A stretch of DNA of 64,000 nucleotides, taken from Alphaproteobacteria bacterium. GTDB lineage: Bacteria; Pseudomonadota; Alphaproteobacteria; Caedimonadales; UBA1908. This document shows positions 17,795 through 25,615 of the stretch, piece by piece; position 1 is the first letter of the stretch, and every line of letters starts with the position of its first letter. Location of the stretch: positions 382,063 to 446,062 of the forward strand of contig JACESU010000001.1 of NCBI GenBank assembly GCA_013911655.1, written 5' to 3'. The notes under the pieces were generated by a model. It did no database searches, was not told where the DNA came from, and saw only the letters and a program-made list of their open reading frames with translations. The position numbers and the translations under genes are program-made.

Positions 17795-18700
17795 ATGAGC
17801 CACAATAAAATCCAGAATTACCTAGTTACTATATTTTTCACTTTCTGTGTGGGAGATGCTCGCGCTTCGCAGGACGAAGATTATGTTGAAAAACACCTTA
17901 ATCATCTACAACAAAACACGTCAGTCTTTGAAGAAAAACAAGATCTTGAATCTTTGAAAGAGGCGTTGGGAAGTGCCTTTTCTGTGTTGACAGAGCTTGG
18001 CGTGGAAAGCGAGATGGATCTGTTTTTAACACAAAGTAAGATGACCATTAAGCAGTGGAAATGGGCATCAACGACATTTCAGGCGACCTTAGATGAGGTA
18101 ACCAGGGACGCACACAGTGTGGTGCAAACAGCTCTTCCCCGGTATCTAACCTCCCTTTCAACTAAGGAATATCATAAAACAGGTAAGAACAGTCCGCGTA
18201 AGCTTGCTCTTAAAGCTTGTGATGCCAGTGACGTGAGTTTAGCTTTTGCGCAAAAAGAATATGTGATTTCGAGGCTTTTGTCACACTGTCATAAAATGTA
18301 TGACGATAATGTGCGGCTTATGACAGGGGGCGGGTACGCCGCAGACCTTTTAGCGAATCTGTCAAAAATAACGACGGTCTTTACGGATGTAACGCATTTT
18401 TTTTGGCGTGTCGAAGAGGCGCTTTTGAGGTCCTCGATCCAGGCTCATAAAAAGAGTTTTTTGCAGACAGAGACAAAAGAAGACAAGGAGCTTGTCACAT
18501 TGTGGCATGACAAAAAAAAAGCTCAGGCTTTAAGTGTATGGACCTTCAACGCCTTGAACGAGCGATTTAAGCTCTTCTACTTTTCATTCTCGCGCCTTTT
18601 TAAAGAAGAAAGTATGCCAACGTTGGAGAATAGGGATGTGAGGAATGAAAGCCGTTCCCTTGCAACGCTTCTGCGCGAGCATACCATTCCCGTCAAATAG
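17795..18700 (+). CDS. Family B secreted helical protein (copy 1)
   Basis: A 301-residue protein with a signal peptide ending near ARA. The N-terminal block TSVFEEKQDLESLKEAL and the C-terminal block THFFWRVEEALL...LVTLWHDKKK...LFYFSFSRL define the family. Nearest relative is the next gene (18792), which also shares EYHK-[TS]-GK-[NK]-SPRKLA. It is predicted to be all-helical, with no transmembrane segment after the signal. GGAGG is 6 bases before ATG 17795. It belongs to a set of eight related genes reaching to 31.9 kb. No known domain recognised. Confidence 0.72.
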   Translation: MSHNKIQNYLVTIFFTFCVGDARASQDEDYVEKHLNHLQQNTSVFEEKQDLESLKEALGSAFSVLTELGVESEMDLFLTQSKMTIKQWKWASTTFQATLDEVTRDAHSVVQTALPRYLTSLSTKEYHKTGKNSPRKLALKACDASDVSLAFAQKEYVISRLLSHCHKMYDDNVRLMTGGGYAADLLANLSKITTVFTDVTHFFWRVEEALLRSSIQAHKKSFLQTETKEDKELVTLWHDKKKAQALSVWTFNALNERFKLFYFSFSRLFKEESMPTLENRDVRNESRSLATLLREHTIPVK

Positions 18701-18733
18701 ATCTCCAGGTAGTGAGGCATCTTTAAAAATCAG

Positions 18734-18766
18734 AAGAGGGTCTTAAGTACCGTTAAGGCCCTTTTG
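18734..18766 (+). terminator. Rho-independent terminator of the 17795 gene
   Basis: AAGAGGGTCTTAA (18734-18746) pairs with TTAAGGCCCTTTT (18753-18765) with one G-U pair. The 3' arm ends in a T run. It separates two family B genes. Confidence 0.7.
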
Positions 18767-18791
18767 TCCCCTTCATTTGTGGAGAATAAGC

Positions 18792-19709
18792 ATGATCAAA
18801 CATACCTTTTATCATTTTCTTTTTGCTGTCTGTTTTATGTTAATCCTTGGAAAAACAGAGGCGTCGAATGACATGCTCTATTTTGAAGAGCGCCTAAGTC
18901 ACCTACAAAAAAGCACGTCATTGTTTAAGAAAAAACAAGATATTGAGTCTCTCAAAGAGGCGGTCCAAAGAACGGTGAGCATTCTTACAGAGCTTAATAT
19001 TCAAAGCGAGTACGATCTGTTGTTAATTCAAAAAGAACTTACCCCGTATCAATCACAGTGGGCAATGATGATGTACCGAGGGACGGTAGAGGCAGTCTGT
19101 GCGGAAGCGTACGATATGGTGCAAACGACGATTCCTCGTTATTTAACTTTTTTATCAGAAAAAGAATACCACAAAAGTGGTAAGAAGAGTCCGCGCAAGC
19201 TTGCCTTCAAAGCCTGTGATACGAGCGATATCAGTCTAGAGTTTGCTCGTAAAGAGTATGTCACCTCAAGACTTTTGGCAATTTCTAAAAGCATGTATGA
19301 GCTTAGTGAACCGCTGTCAGAAAGCAGCGGCTGTGTCGCAAATTTTTTAGAGAATTTTTCAAAAACCACAGCGGTGCATACACATCTGTCTGAGCTTTTT
19401 TGGAGCGTGGAAGAGGCGTTGCTCCATCATGCGATCAAGGCCCAAAAGAAGGGGTTTTTGCGTGCAAATCACAAAAAAGAAAAAGAGCTGAATGCTTTTT
19501 GGCAAGAACAAAAAAACGGAAAAAATCTGAGCAGGTGGACATTTAGTACCTTGAATGAAAGAGTTAAGCTTTTTTATTTTTCATACGCGCGTTTCATAGA
19601 CGAAGACACTGTTTCTTCAAAGAACACCAAGCCGACGCAACGCAGACAAAGCGTTCTTTGTGCTATGCGTGACGGCGGCGCCTCTCATCAAGAGCAAGTG
19701 ACAAGATAA
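18792..19709 (+). CDS. Family B secreted helical protein (copy 2)
   Basis: A 305-residue protein with a signal peptide (MIKHTFYHFLFAVCFMLILGKTEA). It shares with the 17795 protein the LSHLQKSTSLFKKKQD-[IL]-ESLKEA block, IPRYLTFLSEKEYHKSGKKS, FARKEYV-x-SRLL, LFWSVEEALL and the C-terminal LNER-x-KLFYFSYAR. The C-tail is basic and unrelated. ATG 19792-type upstream starts are rejected; ATG 18792 has GGAG 8 bases upstream. A terminator lies between it and copy 1, so it may have its own promoter within ~90 bp. Function unknown. Confidence 0.72.
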   Translation: MIKHTFYHFLFAVCFMLILGKTEASNDMLYFEERLSHLQKSTSLFKKKQDIESLKEAVQRTVSILTELNIQSEYDLLLIQKELTPYQSQWAMMMYRGTVEAVCAEAYDMVQTTIPRYLTFLSEKEYHKSGKKSPRKLAFKACDTSDISLEFARKEYVTSRLLAISKSMYELSEPLSESSGCVANFLENFSKTTAVHTHLSELFWSVEEALLHHAIKAQKKGFLRANHKKEKELNAFWQEQKNGKNLSRWTFSTLNERVKLFYFSYARFIDEDTVSSKNTKPTQRRQSVLCAMRDGGASHQEQVTR

Positions 19710-19734
19710 AAGCGCTATCTTGAAAAACCCATAA

Positions 19735-19754
19735 ACGTGCTTGACGCGTTAAGG
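19735..19754 (+). repeat. Upstream repeat ACGTGCTTGACGCGTTAAGG (copy 1)
   Basis: Twenty bases identical to 20717-20736. Both copies precede family C genes. It holds TTGACG, a good -35-like hexamer. Copy 1 overlaps the left arm of the terminator at 19751-19789. Confidence 0.7.
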
Positions 19755-19789
19755 ACTCTTTGTTTGATTCAAATAAAGAGTCCTTTTTT
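19751..19789 (+). terminator. Rho-independent terminator between family B copy 2 and the family C gene
   Basis: AAGGACTCTTT (19751-19761) pairs with AAAGAGTCCTT (19775-19785), followed by a T run to 19789. It lies only 13 bp before the ATG at 19802, so it also sits in the family C leader. Confidence 0.8.
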
Positions 19790-19801
19790 GGGAAAGATGA
19801 G

Positions 19802-20671
19802 ATGCAAAGGTTAGCGTTAGGGTGTCTTTTGATCTTGCTTTTGGGACACATCCTTTGGGCGAGTGAAGATTTTGAGAAAAAAGGGAAAAGAACGCCGTCT
19901 CATAAATCTTGGGTGCTGGAAACCTATATCAAGCATCACCCTTTTAGTATTTCGATGGTACTGGGGGTGCCGTCAGATCGGTGGTCTACGGAGTTTCGAG
20001 GCGATCATCTTTACATTGATAAAGACGCAAAGGATCCAGAAAAATCCTGTCTTCAACTGTCATGGCAGAGCGATACCTTTTTAAAAGATGTAGCACCTCT
20101 TATGGGAAAAGTATTTTATCTTTACGTGGCACCAGAACATTTCAAGACAAAAGAGACGAGTGCCCTTGCCATTGAACGGGTGCTCGCCCTTTTGAATCCT
20201 TGGGGCAGTTTCTATTACAAACCCCACTTTGTAGATTTGTACGATACGGCGCCTCCTGTTTATTTAGAGGCGTTTAAGCATAACTGCCTACCTTTAGAGA
20301 TTGGGGTCAAGTCTTTGGCCAAAAGGCAAGAGACCTCGTATATCAGAGAGACCTTTTGCGTTCCTATTCAAAACCTCATGACGCCTCATTTTAAAAAAGT
20401 GACCACGTGTGTGAGGCGCATCAATGACTCACGAGAAAACATGTATTGGGGCAATACGCCTTTGGTGTCAGGTGAGGCGGCGCTTTGCCCATCACGCCTG
20501 GTGTCAGGCGCGCTTATATCTCCTGTAACACAAGACGACAGGGTAACGTCTATTTCAAAGCCTCACGCCCCGCTTGTTCTAGGGCGCTTATCTGAGGAAA
20601 AAAAGAGGTGCCCAAGGAAACAACGACGGATGATGAGCCCCCATTCCCAGGAAAAGCCGGCGAGTCCTTGA
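19802..20671 (+). CDS. Family C secreted protein, single-domain copy with altered C-terminus
   Basis: A 289-residue protein with a signal peptide (MQRLALGCLLILLLGHILWA). It matches the first ~270 residues of the 20788 protein: ISMVLGVP, GDHLYID, CLQLSW, DVAPLMGKV-x-YLY, KTK and LL-x-PWG-x-FYY-x-P-x-FV. After PLVLGRLSEE the similarity stops at an A7 run (20598-20604) and the frame continues with a short basic tail (RCPRKQRRMM...). The alternate frame after the A7 run is open and more acidic, so a frameshift is possible. ATG 19802 has GGGAAAG upstream; earlier starts lie inside the terminator. Function unknown. Confidence 0.65.
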   Translation: MQRLALGCLLILLLGHILWASEDFEKKGKRTPSHKSWVLETYIKHHPFSISMVLGVPSDRWSTEFRGDHLYIDKDAKDPEKSCLQLSWQSDTFLKDVAPLMGKVFYLYVAPEHFKTKETSALAIERVLALLNPWGSFYYKPHFVDLYDTAPPVYLEAFKHNCLPLEIGVKSLAKRQETSYIRETFCVPIQNLMTPHFKKVTTCVRRINDSRENMYWGNTPLVSGEAALCPSRLVSGALISPVTQDDRVTSISKPHAPLVLGRLSEEKKRCPRKQRRMMSPHSQEKPASP

Positions 20672-20716
20672 AGGGGGGAGCGGCCCCATTTCTTGACAAA
20701 AGGACATGCAGGGAAA

Positions 20717-20736
20717 ACGTGCTTGACGCGTTAAGG
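20717..20736 (+). repeat. Upstream repeat ACGTGCTTGACGCGTTAAGG (copy 2)
   Basis: Identical to 19735-19754. Here it lies 51 bp before the ATG at 20788, and the terminator hairpin found at copy 1 is absent. A promoter role (TTGACG) is plausible. Confidence 0.7.
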
Positions 20737-20787
20737 GTCCTTATGCTTGACTTACACAAGAAAGCTTTTTACTCAAGGAGATAGAGG

Positions 20788-22218
20788 ATGCGAAGGCTGG
20801 CGATAGGGTGTCTTGGGATTTTGTTTTTGGGGCATACCCTTTGGGCCAGTGAGAGTCTTGAGGAAAAAGAAATAGCGCCACCTCCTCGTCGGTCTGTGCT
20901 TGAGGACTATATCACACAGCACCCCTATAGTATTTCGGTGGTGCTGGGTGTGCCGTACCGCGCGTGGTCTTTTGAATTTGGAGGAGATCACCTTTATATT
21001 GATGAAGAGGCAAAGAGCCTGGAAAAGCCTTGTTTGCAGCTTTCGTGGGCGTGTCATGACTTTCTAGAAAAAGTTGCCCCCCTTGTGGGTAAGGTCTCGT
21101 ACCTTTACCTGGTGCCATCACACTACAAAACAAAAATGCCGCGTTCTTTGGACGTGGCAAAGATTTTTACCCTTTTAAGTCCGTGGGGGAAGTTTTACTA
21201 TCAGCCAGCCTTTGTGGCGGCGCGGTGGGACGCGTCTTGTCCTATTTTGAGGGAGTTTGCGCGGGATTTTTTGCCTTTGCAAATAAGGACGTCATCTCGG
21301 GAGAAAGCAGAGTCACAGTATGTCGAAGAGACAGTTCAGCCTCCCATCATCGCACTTTTTAAACGTTACTTTGAGGATGTTGCGATTTTTGTGACATTTA
21401 AGGACGCCCGAGATAACACGTATCTGGGTGAAAGACCTTTGATCCATCAAGAGGTGCGCGATCCTTTGTCCATCAGAAACGTCCACAAAGCTTTTGGTCC
21501 TTATTTTGACTCAAAAAATCCTGAGGATTTTTTTTCTCAGCCGTTATACCCCCTTGTTCTGGGGCGACTTTGTGAAGAAACAAAAGAAAAACTCAGAGAA
21601 AAAGTAAATGTTGGCGGCACGATCTTCTTGCATCCCCAAGGCAAGCAAGCCCTTGATGTGGGTTACGGTATTGCCTTTGGTTGGCAGAAGGCACATGAAA
21701 AGCCTTTTACTCTTCCTTTATCGTGGCAAGATCCAGATCTTTTCAAAAAACTCTCGCCGCTAGAAGGCAAGATCACGCATCTCTTTGCGCTGCCGGGCCG
21801 TACAGTCTGTGATGATTTGGATTTGGACAAGATTGACATGAGGGCGCTTATGCGCCTTTTGACAGAGGACGCCGTGATGTTGCTCGAGCCCATCCCTCGC
21901 TTCGTGACAGCTGATCAAAACGCAACCGTTGAGAGCCTTAATTATTTAACGGGCGTGCCGATGTCTTATGACGTGCCAGATTTGCCGGGGGTCTTTTCCT
22001 TGACCGAAAAACTGCGCCAGACAAGGACTGCACGAACGGCCTTTTTAAGGGGGACGTTTTATCCTCATCTGAGCGAGCGCCTTGGGGCCTATTTTAAAAA
22101 GATCGACTGGCTCGAAGCAAGAAGGGTTGATGAGTATGATAAAGGAGCAAGAGCATGGCATCCTGTGCCAGAGTTGCTCTTGGGCCTTAAGCTCACAGGG
22201 GTACGTTATGATTTTTAA
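20788..22218 (+). CDS. Family C secreted protein, two-domain copy
   Basis: A 476-residue protein with a signal peptide (MRRLAIGCLGILFLGHTLWA). Residues ~45-260 match the single-domain paralog at 19802. Residues ~270-450 look like a second, diverged copy of the same domain: LQLSW-x(4)-FLEKVAPLVGKV versus LPLSW-x(4)-LFKKLSPLEGKI, each followed by an L-x-x-P and an I-x-x-LL-x(8-12)-P-x-F-V segment. The LL-x-PWG-x-FYY-x-P element faintly resembles the end of a class I methyltransferase fold, but no SAM motif is seen. AAGGAG precedes the ATG. Function unknown. Confidence 0.72.
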   Translation: MRRLAIGCLGILFLGHTLWASESLEEKEIAPPPRRSVLEDYITQHPYSISVVLGVPYRAWSFEFGGDHLYIDEEAKSLEKPCLQLSWACHDFLEKVAPLVGKVSYLYLVPSHYKTKMPRSLDVAKIFTLLSPWGKFYYQPAFVAARWDASCPILREFARDFLPLQIRTSSREKAESQYVEETVQPPIIALFKRYFEDVAIFVTFKDARDNTYLGERPLIHQEVRDPLSIRNVHKAFGPYFDSKNPEDFFSQPLYPLVLGRLCEETKEKLREKVNVGGTIFLHPQGKQALDVGYGIAFGWQKAHEKPFTLPLSWQDPDLFKKLSPLEGKITHLFALPGRTVCDDLDLDKIDMRALMRLLTEDAVMLLEPIPRFVTADQNATVESLNYLTGVPMSYDVPDLPGVFSLTEKLRQTRTARTAFLRGTFYPHLSERLGAYFKKIDWLEARRVDEYDKGARAWHPVPELLLGLKLTGVRYDF

Positions 22219-22221
22219 AAG

Positions 22222-22255
22222 ACCGACAGCCTTGGCTAAGATCAAGGCTGCCGGT
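22222..22255. terminator. Bidirectional terminator between convergent genes 20788 and 22263
   Basis: ACCGACAGCCTTG (22222-22234) pairs with CAAGGCTGCCGGT (22243-22255) with one mismatch. It lies between two convergent stop codons 44 bp apart. The T run is weak in both directions. Confidence 0.65.
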
Positions 22256-22262
22256 TCACAAA

Positions 22263-22841
22263 TTAAAGGATGATGACCTCGGGAGAAGAAGTAGGAATAT
22301 CTTTAAAGAAAGATCCAAAAGGATTTCTGTACGAGTCATAGATGTTATAAACCATGTGTCCCAGACTTTTTAGGCCTTCGTAGGTCGCGCTAATGCCTGC
22401 AGCGCTAGCGTACGCAAGATTAGAAAGACCACTGTAGGTATCCATACCTGCTTGGTACATGTGTCCCATGGTCACAGGCACGTTGGTAAGACCTTCCAAA
22501 ACATGGGCCTTAGCGTCGGTGAAGTTCTGCTTGGCGCGAAAGGCAAGGTTTGCAGCTTCTTTTTCATCATCGCCTGCTGTGACAGCGTTGACCATATCCA
22601 CGACACCCACGCTTGCTTTGATGGCACCCATGCCCATATAGCCAAGATCATAGGCAGCACTGCTGACAGCAGTGGCGCTGTTGATAGCCGCATTTTTCAA
22701 ATTGACGGCGCCGTCCCATAGATAGTTCCAACCACTTTTTGTCACGGGTGCTTTTTGTGCGTCCTCCAAGACATCACTGGAAAAAGAACAAGGGGCCGTC
22801 ATCAGGCCAAGGACTAAAGAAAGGGAAGTAAGGATCTTCAT
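22263..22841 (-). CDS. Family A secreted Gly/Ala-rich protein (copy 2)
   Basis: A 192-residue paralog of the 16823 gene with a signal peptide (MKILTSLSLVLGLMTAPCSFS). Shared blocks are QKAPVTKSGWNYLWDG, VGVVDMVNAVTAGDD, LTNVPVTMGHMY-x-AG and a C-terminal VYN-[IV]-YD. The mature part is dominated by Ala/Gly/Ser helices. ATG 22841 has GGAG 5 bases upstream. Like copy 1 it is transcribed away from a family B gene. Function unknown; membrane association is possible from the small-residue pattern. Confidence 0.72.
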   Translation of the reverse strand: MKILTSLSLVLGLMTAPCSFSSDVLEDAQKAPVTKSGWNYLWDGAVNLKNAAINSATAVSSAAYDLGYMGMGAIKASVGVVDMVNAVTAGDDEKEAANLAFRAKQNFTDAKAHVLEGLTNVPVTMGHMYQAGMDTYSGLSNLAYASAAGISATYEGLKSLGHMVYNIYDSYRNPFGSFFKDIPTSSPEVIIL

Positions 22842-23236
22842 GAGGGCTCCATTAAACACAAGTGCTTCTATATTTCTTAGATAGGAATTCTCTAAAGAAA
22901 ATCCATTGCAATAATCACATTTCTTCATTGTCAAAAATGCAAGAAATATTAAATTTAGACGTTAAACAAAAATAAAGAATCAAAAATGAAATTATCAATT
23001 TTTAATATTAAAAAAATTTACCTTAGGAAGTTAAGTAAAAAAATCATATATCTAAAAAGCATATAATCCCATCAAATGACCGCCTGAAGAAACACAAGAA
23101 TAAAAAATCAATGTACTGTCAACTGTGTATTAATCTATTCTCCATATAAAAATAAATAACAATAAGATCTCGTCATAATAATAAAAAAGACGCCTGGTTA
23201 TTTTTAATTCTCCTGTCACTTTTTTGGAGGCTTCTT
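22842..23236 (+). other. AT-rich divergent intergenic region between family A copy 2 and family B copy 3
   Basis: About 395 bp, very AT-rich, with no credible gene. It carries the second copy of ATAACAATAAGATCTC at 23156-23171. Gene order and orientation mirror 17423-17794. Confidence 0.6.
23156..23171 (+). repeat. Shared upstream element ATAACAATAAGATCTC (copy 2)
   Basis: Identical to 17730-17745. It is the longest exact match I see between the two divergent regions, which otherwise differ greatly, so it is likely under constraint. Confidence 0.7.
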
Positions 23237-24193
23237 ATGTCAAACAAAATCATAATAAAAATCAAAATATTCTTTATACTCTGCTCATTCATTCTACCCA
23301 TTGAAAATGTGCGTTCTTACGATGAGACGCCATTCTCTGAAGAATTAGATGTGTTGAAGAACAGTACATCTGTTTTTAAAGAAAAACAGGATCTATCATC
23401 CTTGAAAACTGCGGTGGTCAGCGCAACGACGCTCCTCAAAGCCATAGAGGAGAAAAATATTGAGGATGCCCGAGTGCTTAAAAATAAAGTGACATTTAGA
23501 CATTCTTCTTGGTCCATTCAGAAGTATCAAGCATTGATGTCAGATTACAATGAAGATTCTTATAAAGAAGTTACAACAACGATTGATCGTTACACAAAAC
23601 CGTTAACGCTTAAGGAAAGTAAAAAAACAGGTCGCCATAATCCTCGTGAGATTGCCAAAGAAACGTGTGTCATGCGCCAGGACAGCTTAGAGTTTGCAAG
23701 GAAAGAGTACGTCCATGATTGTTTTTTTGCGTACTGTCTTGGTGAGTTCTTAAGCACGCCGGGACTTGATGAGGTGGAAAAGCAGGGGACTCCTTTGTAT
23801 CACGCTCTCTCACAGATAGAAGATTGCTATCTGAGGCTTTCTCAACTTTTTTGGAGTATCGAAGAGGTGTTGGTGAAACGCAGCGTTGCTGAGCAAAAAA
23901 AATCACTCTTTCATAAAAAAACATCACATTTGAAAGAGCTCGTGGATTACTGGCATGTAGGAAGCAACGCTGTGGCCTATCGAGAGTGGATCAATACAGC
24001 GCTCAGTACACGGTTCAAGCTGTTTCTCTATGCCTATAGTGGTGTGAAAAACAACCATATTATGAAAGGCATATCGGGATCCTTCGCGGACAGCTCTAGT
24101 TCGTCTTCAAGTGAAAGAACTGCTTTTTCAAGTACGATCGAAGACTCTCAAGGATCTTTGGAATACATAAGCAGTGATGCTTCGTTGTCATAG
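23237..24193 (+). CDS. Family B secreted helical protein (copy 3)
   Basis: A 318-residue protein with a signal peptide (KIFFILCSFILPIENVRS). It keeps LKNSTSVFKEKQDLSSLKTAV, TGR-x-NPREIA (for TGKNSPRKLA), SLEFARKEYV, LSQLFWSIEEVL, LVDYWH and TRFKLFLYAYS. The C-terminal 40 residues are Ser-rich with a run of acidic and Ser residues (SSSSSSSE), unlike the other copies. GGAGG lies about 7 bases before the ATG. It is the plus-strand half of the second A/B divergent pair. Confidence 0.72.
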   Translation: MSNKIIIKIKIFFILCSFILPIENVRSYDETPFSEELDVLKNSTSVFKEKQDLSSLKTAVVSATTLLKAIEEKNIEDARVLKNKVTFRHSSWSIQKYQALMSDYNEDSYKEVTTTIDRYTKPLTLKESKKTGRHNPREIAKETCVMRQDSLEFARKEYVHDCFFAYCLGEFLSTPGLDEVEKQGTPLYHALSQIEDCYLRLSQLFWSIEEVLVKRSVAEQKKSLFHKKTSHLKELVDYWHVGSNAVAYREWINTALSTRFKLFLYAYSGVKNNHIMKGISGSFADSSSSSSSERTAFSSTIEDSQGSLEYISSDASLS

Positions 24194-24221
24194 TGCTTGC
24201 AAGAATAAACATATTTTAATA

Positions 24222-24265
24222 CAAGAGGGCAAAAGATGATGAATAAAAAACATTTTGCCCTCTTG
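24222..24265 (+). terminator. Rho-independent terminator of the 23237 gene
   Basis: CAAGAGGGCAAAA (24222-24234) pairs perfectly with TTTTGCCCTCTTG (24253-24265), loop of 18 bases. It starts 28 bp after the stop. Confidence 0.75.
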
Positions 24266-24346
24266 ACCTTATGAAAGACCTTTGGCACCCTAAAAGGTAG
24301 AAAAAAGTAAACTTCGTAGAGAATAACGAAAAATTAGGGGAAAGAA

Positions 24347-24628
24347 ATGACACGCTCAGAGCTCGTTCAAAGGCTGCTTGCAAAGAATGCGGATGTGACA
24401 CATCAACAAGTTGAAAATGTTGTTGATATTATTTTGGACGAGATCTCCCACGCGTTGGCTCAAGGAAGTCGTGTGGAACTGCGTGGTTTTGGTGTTTTTT
24501 CTGTCCGCCAACGCCGGGCACGCCTTGGTCGCAATCCCAAAACAGGCGAGTCCGTTGAAGTTTCCGCCAAGGGAGTTCCCTTCTTTAAAGCCGGCAAGCA
24601 GCTCAGAGATCGTTTGAACGCTGACTAA
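24347..24628 (+). CDS. ihfB: Integration host factor beta subunit (HU/IHF family)
   Basis: A 93-residue DNA-bending protein. It begins [10 protein letters not shown] and has the [23 protein letters not shown] region with the DNA-intercalating RNP, typical of IHF beta rather than HU. It would pair with IHF alpha to bend DNA at promoters and origins. AGGGG lies ~6 bases before the ATG. It is a core gene set between two accessory stretches. Confidence 0.92.
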   Translation: MTRSELVQRLLAKNADVTHQQVENVVDIILDEISHALAQGSRVELRGFGVFSVRQRRARLGRNPKTGESVEVSAKGVPFFKAGKQLRDRLNAD

Positions 24629-24739
24629 TCTCCTTTTGTCAGGAACTAAGAAAAGACGTGATTGGCACGTCTGTTTCTGCTATAGAGCAGAGGTACTTTT
24701 TGTCGTGTTGAATCTTTCAACAGCTAGAGGACCTGACTT

Positions 24740-25591
24740 ATGAGCTGGCTTACAAATTTCGTTCGTCCCAAACTTCGTGCCCTTGTGGGTAAAGATGTTC
24801 CTGATAATCTTTGGCATAAATGTCCTAAATGCGAGCAGATGCTTTTTCACAGGGACTTGGCTGAAAACCTACATGTCTGTCATCATTGTGGCCATCACAT
24901 GCGCCTATCAGCAAAAAGAAGACTTGAGCTTTTGTTTGATGAGGGTAATTATCAACGCATTCCCCTAACACCGGCCCCCCAAGACCCTCTTAAATTTAAA
25001 GACTTAAAGAAATACAGTGACCGCCTAAAAGACGCAAAAGCCGCCACACATGAAGAAGACGCTGTGGTGGTGGCAGAGGGCACCATTCAAGGCTATCCCA
25101 TTGTGATAGCAGCCTTTGATTTTCATTTTATGGGTGGATCCATGGGCGCTGCCGTTGGCAACGCGATCGTGGACGGTGCGCGTGCGGCTGTGAAATCAAA
25201 AGCGGCCTTTATGGTGATCAGCGCCTCGGGTGGGGCCCGCATGCAAGAGGGCATTTTGTCCCTTATGCAGATGTCACGCACCACTGTGGGCGTTTGTATG
25301 GTCAAAGAAGCGGGGCTCCCTTATCTGACTCTTTTGTCTGATCCGACGGCGGGCGGCGTGACTGCTTCTTTTGCTATGCTTGGGGATATTGCGCTTGCTG
25401 AGCCAGGTGCGACCATCTGTTTTGCAGGTAGGCGTGTGATTGAGCAAACGATTAGGCACAAGCTTCCCGATGATTTTCAAACGGCGGAACACCTCCAAGA
25501 GCACGGGATGGTTGACATGGTGGTAAAGCGTGCTGACCTGCCTAAAACCATTGGAACGTTGTTGAGGCACTTGATGTCTCGTCATCATTAA
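24740..25591 (+). CDS. accD: Acetyl-CoA carboxylase carboxyltransferase subunit beta
   Basis: A 283-residue subunit with the N-terminal zinc ribbon C-P-K-C-x(15)-C-x-x-C (residues ~29-52) and the carboxyltransferase core: SGGARMQEG, LSDPTAGGVTASFAMLGD and AEPGATICFAGRRVI. With AccA it transfers carboxyl from biotin to acetyl-CoA in the first step of fatty-acid synthesis. AGAGGA precedes ATG 24740. In many alphaproteobacteria folC follows accD; here a serine hydrolase follows instead. Confidence 0.96.
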   Translation: MSWLTNFVRPKLRALVGKDVPDNLWHKCPKCEQMLFHRDLAENLHVCHHCGHHMRLSAKRRLELLFDEGNYQRIPLTPAPQDPLKFKDLKKYSDRLKDAKAATHEEDAVVVAEGTIQGYPIVIAAFDFHFMGGSMGAAVGNAIVDGARAAVKSKAAFMVISASGGARMQEGILSLMQMSRTTVGVCMVKEAGLPYLTLLSDPTAGGVTASFAMLGDIALAEPGATICFAGRRVIEQTIRHKLPDDFQTAEHLQEHGMVDMVVKRADLPKTIGTLLRHLMSRHH

Positions 25592-25615
25592 AAAGATACT
25601 GAGCGCGCGTGCCTC

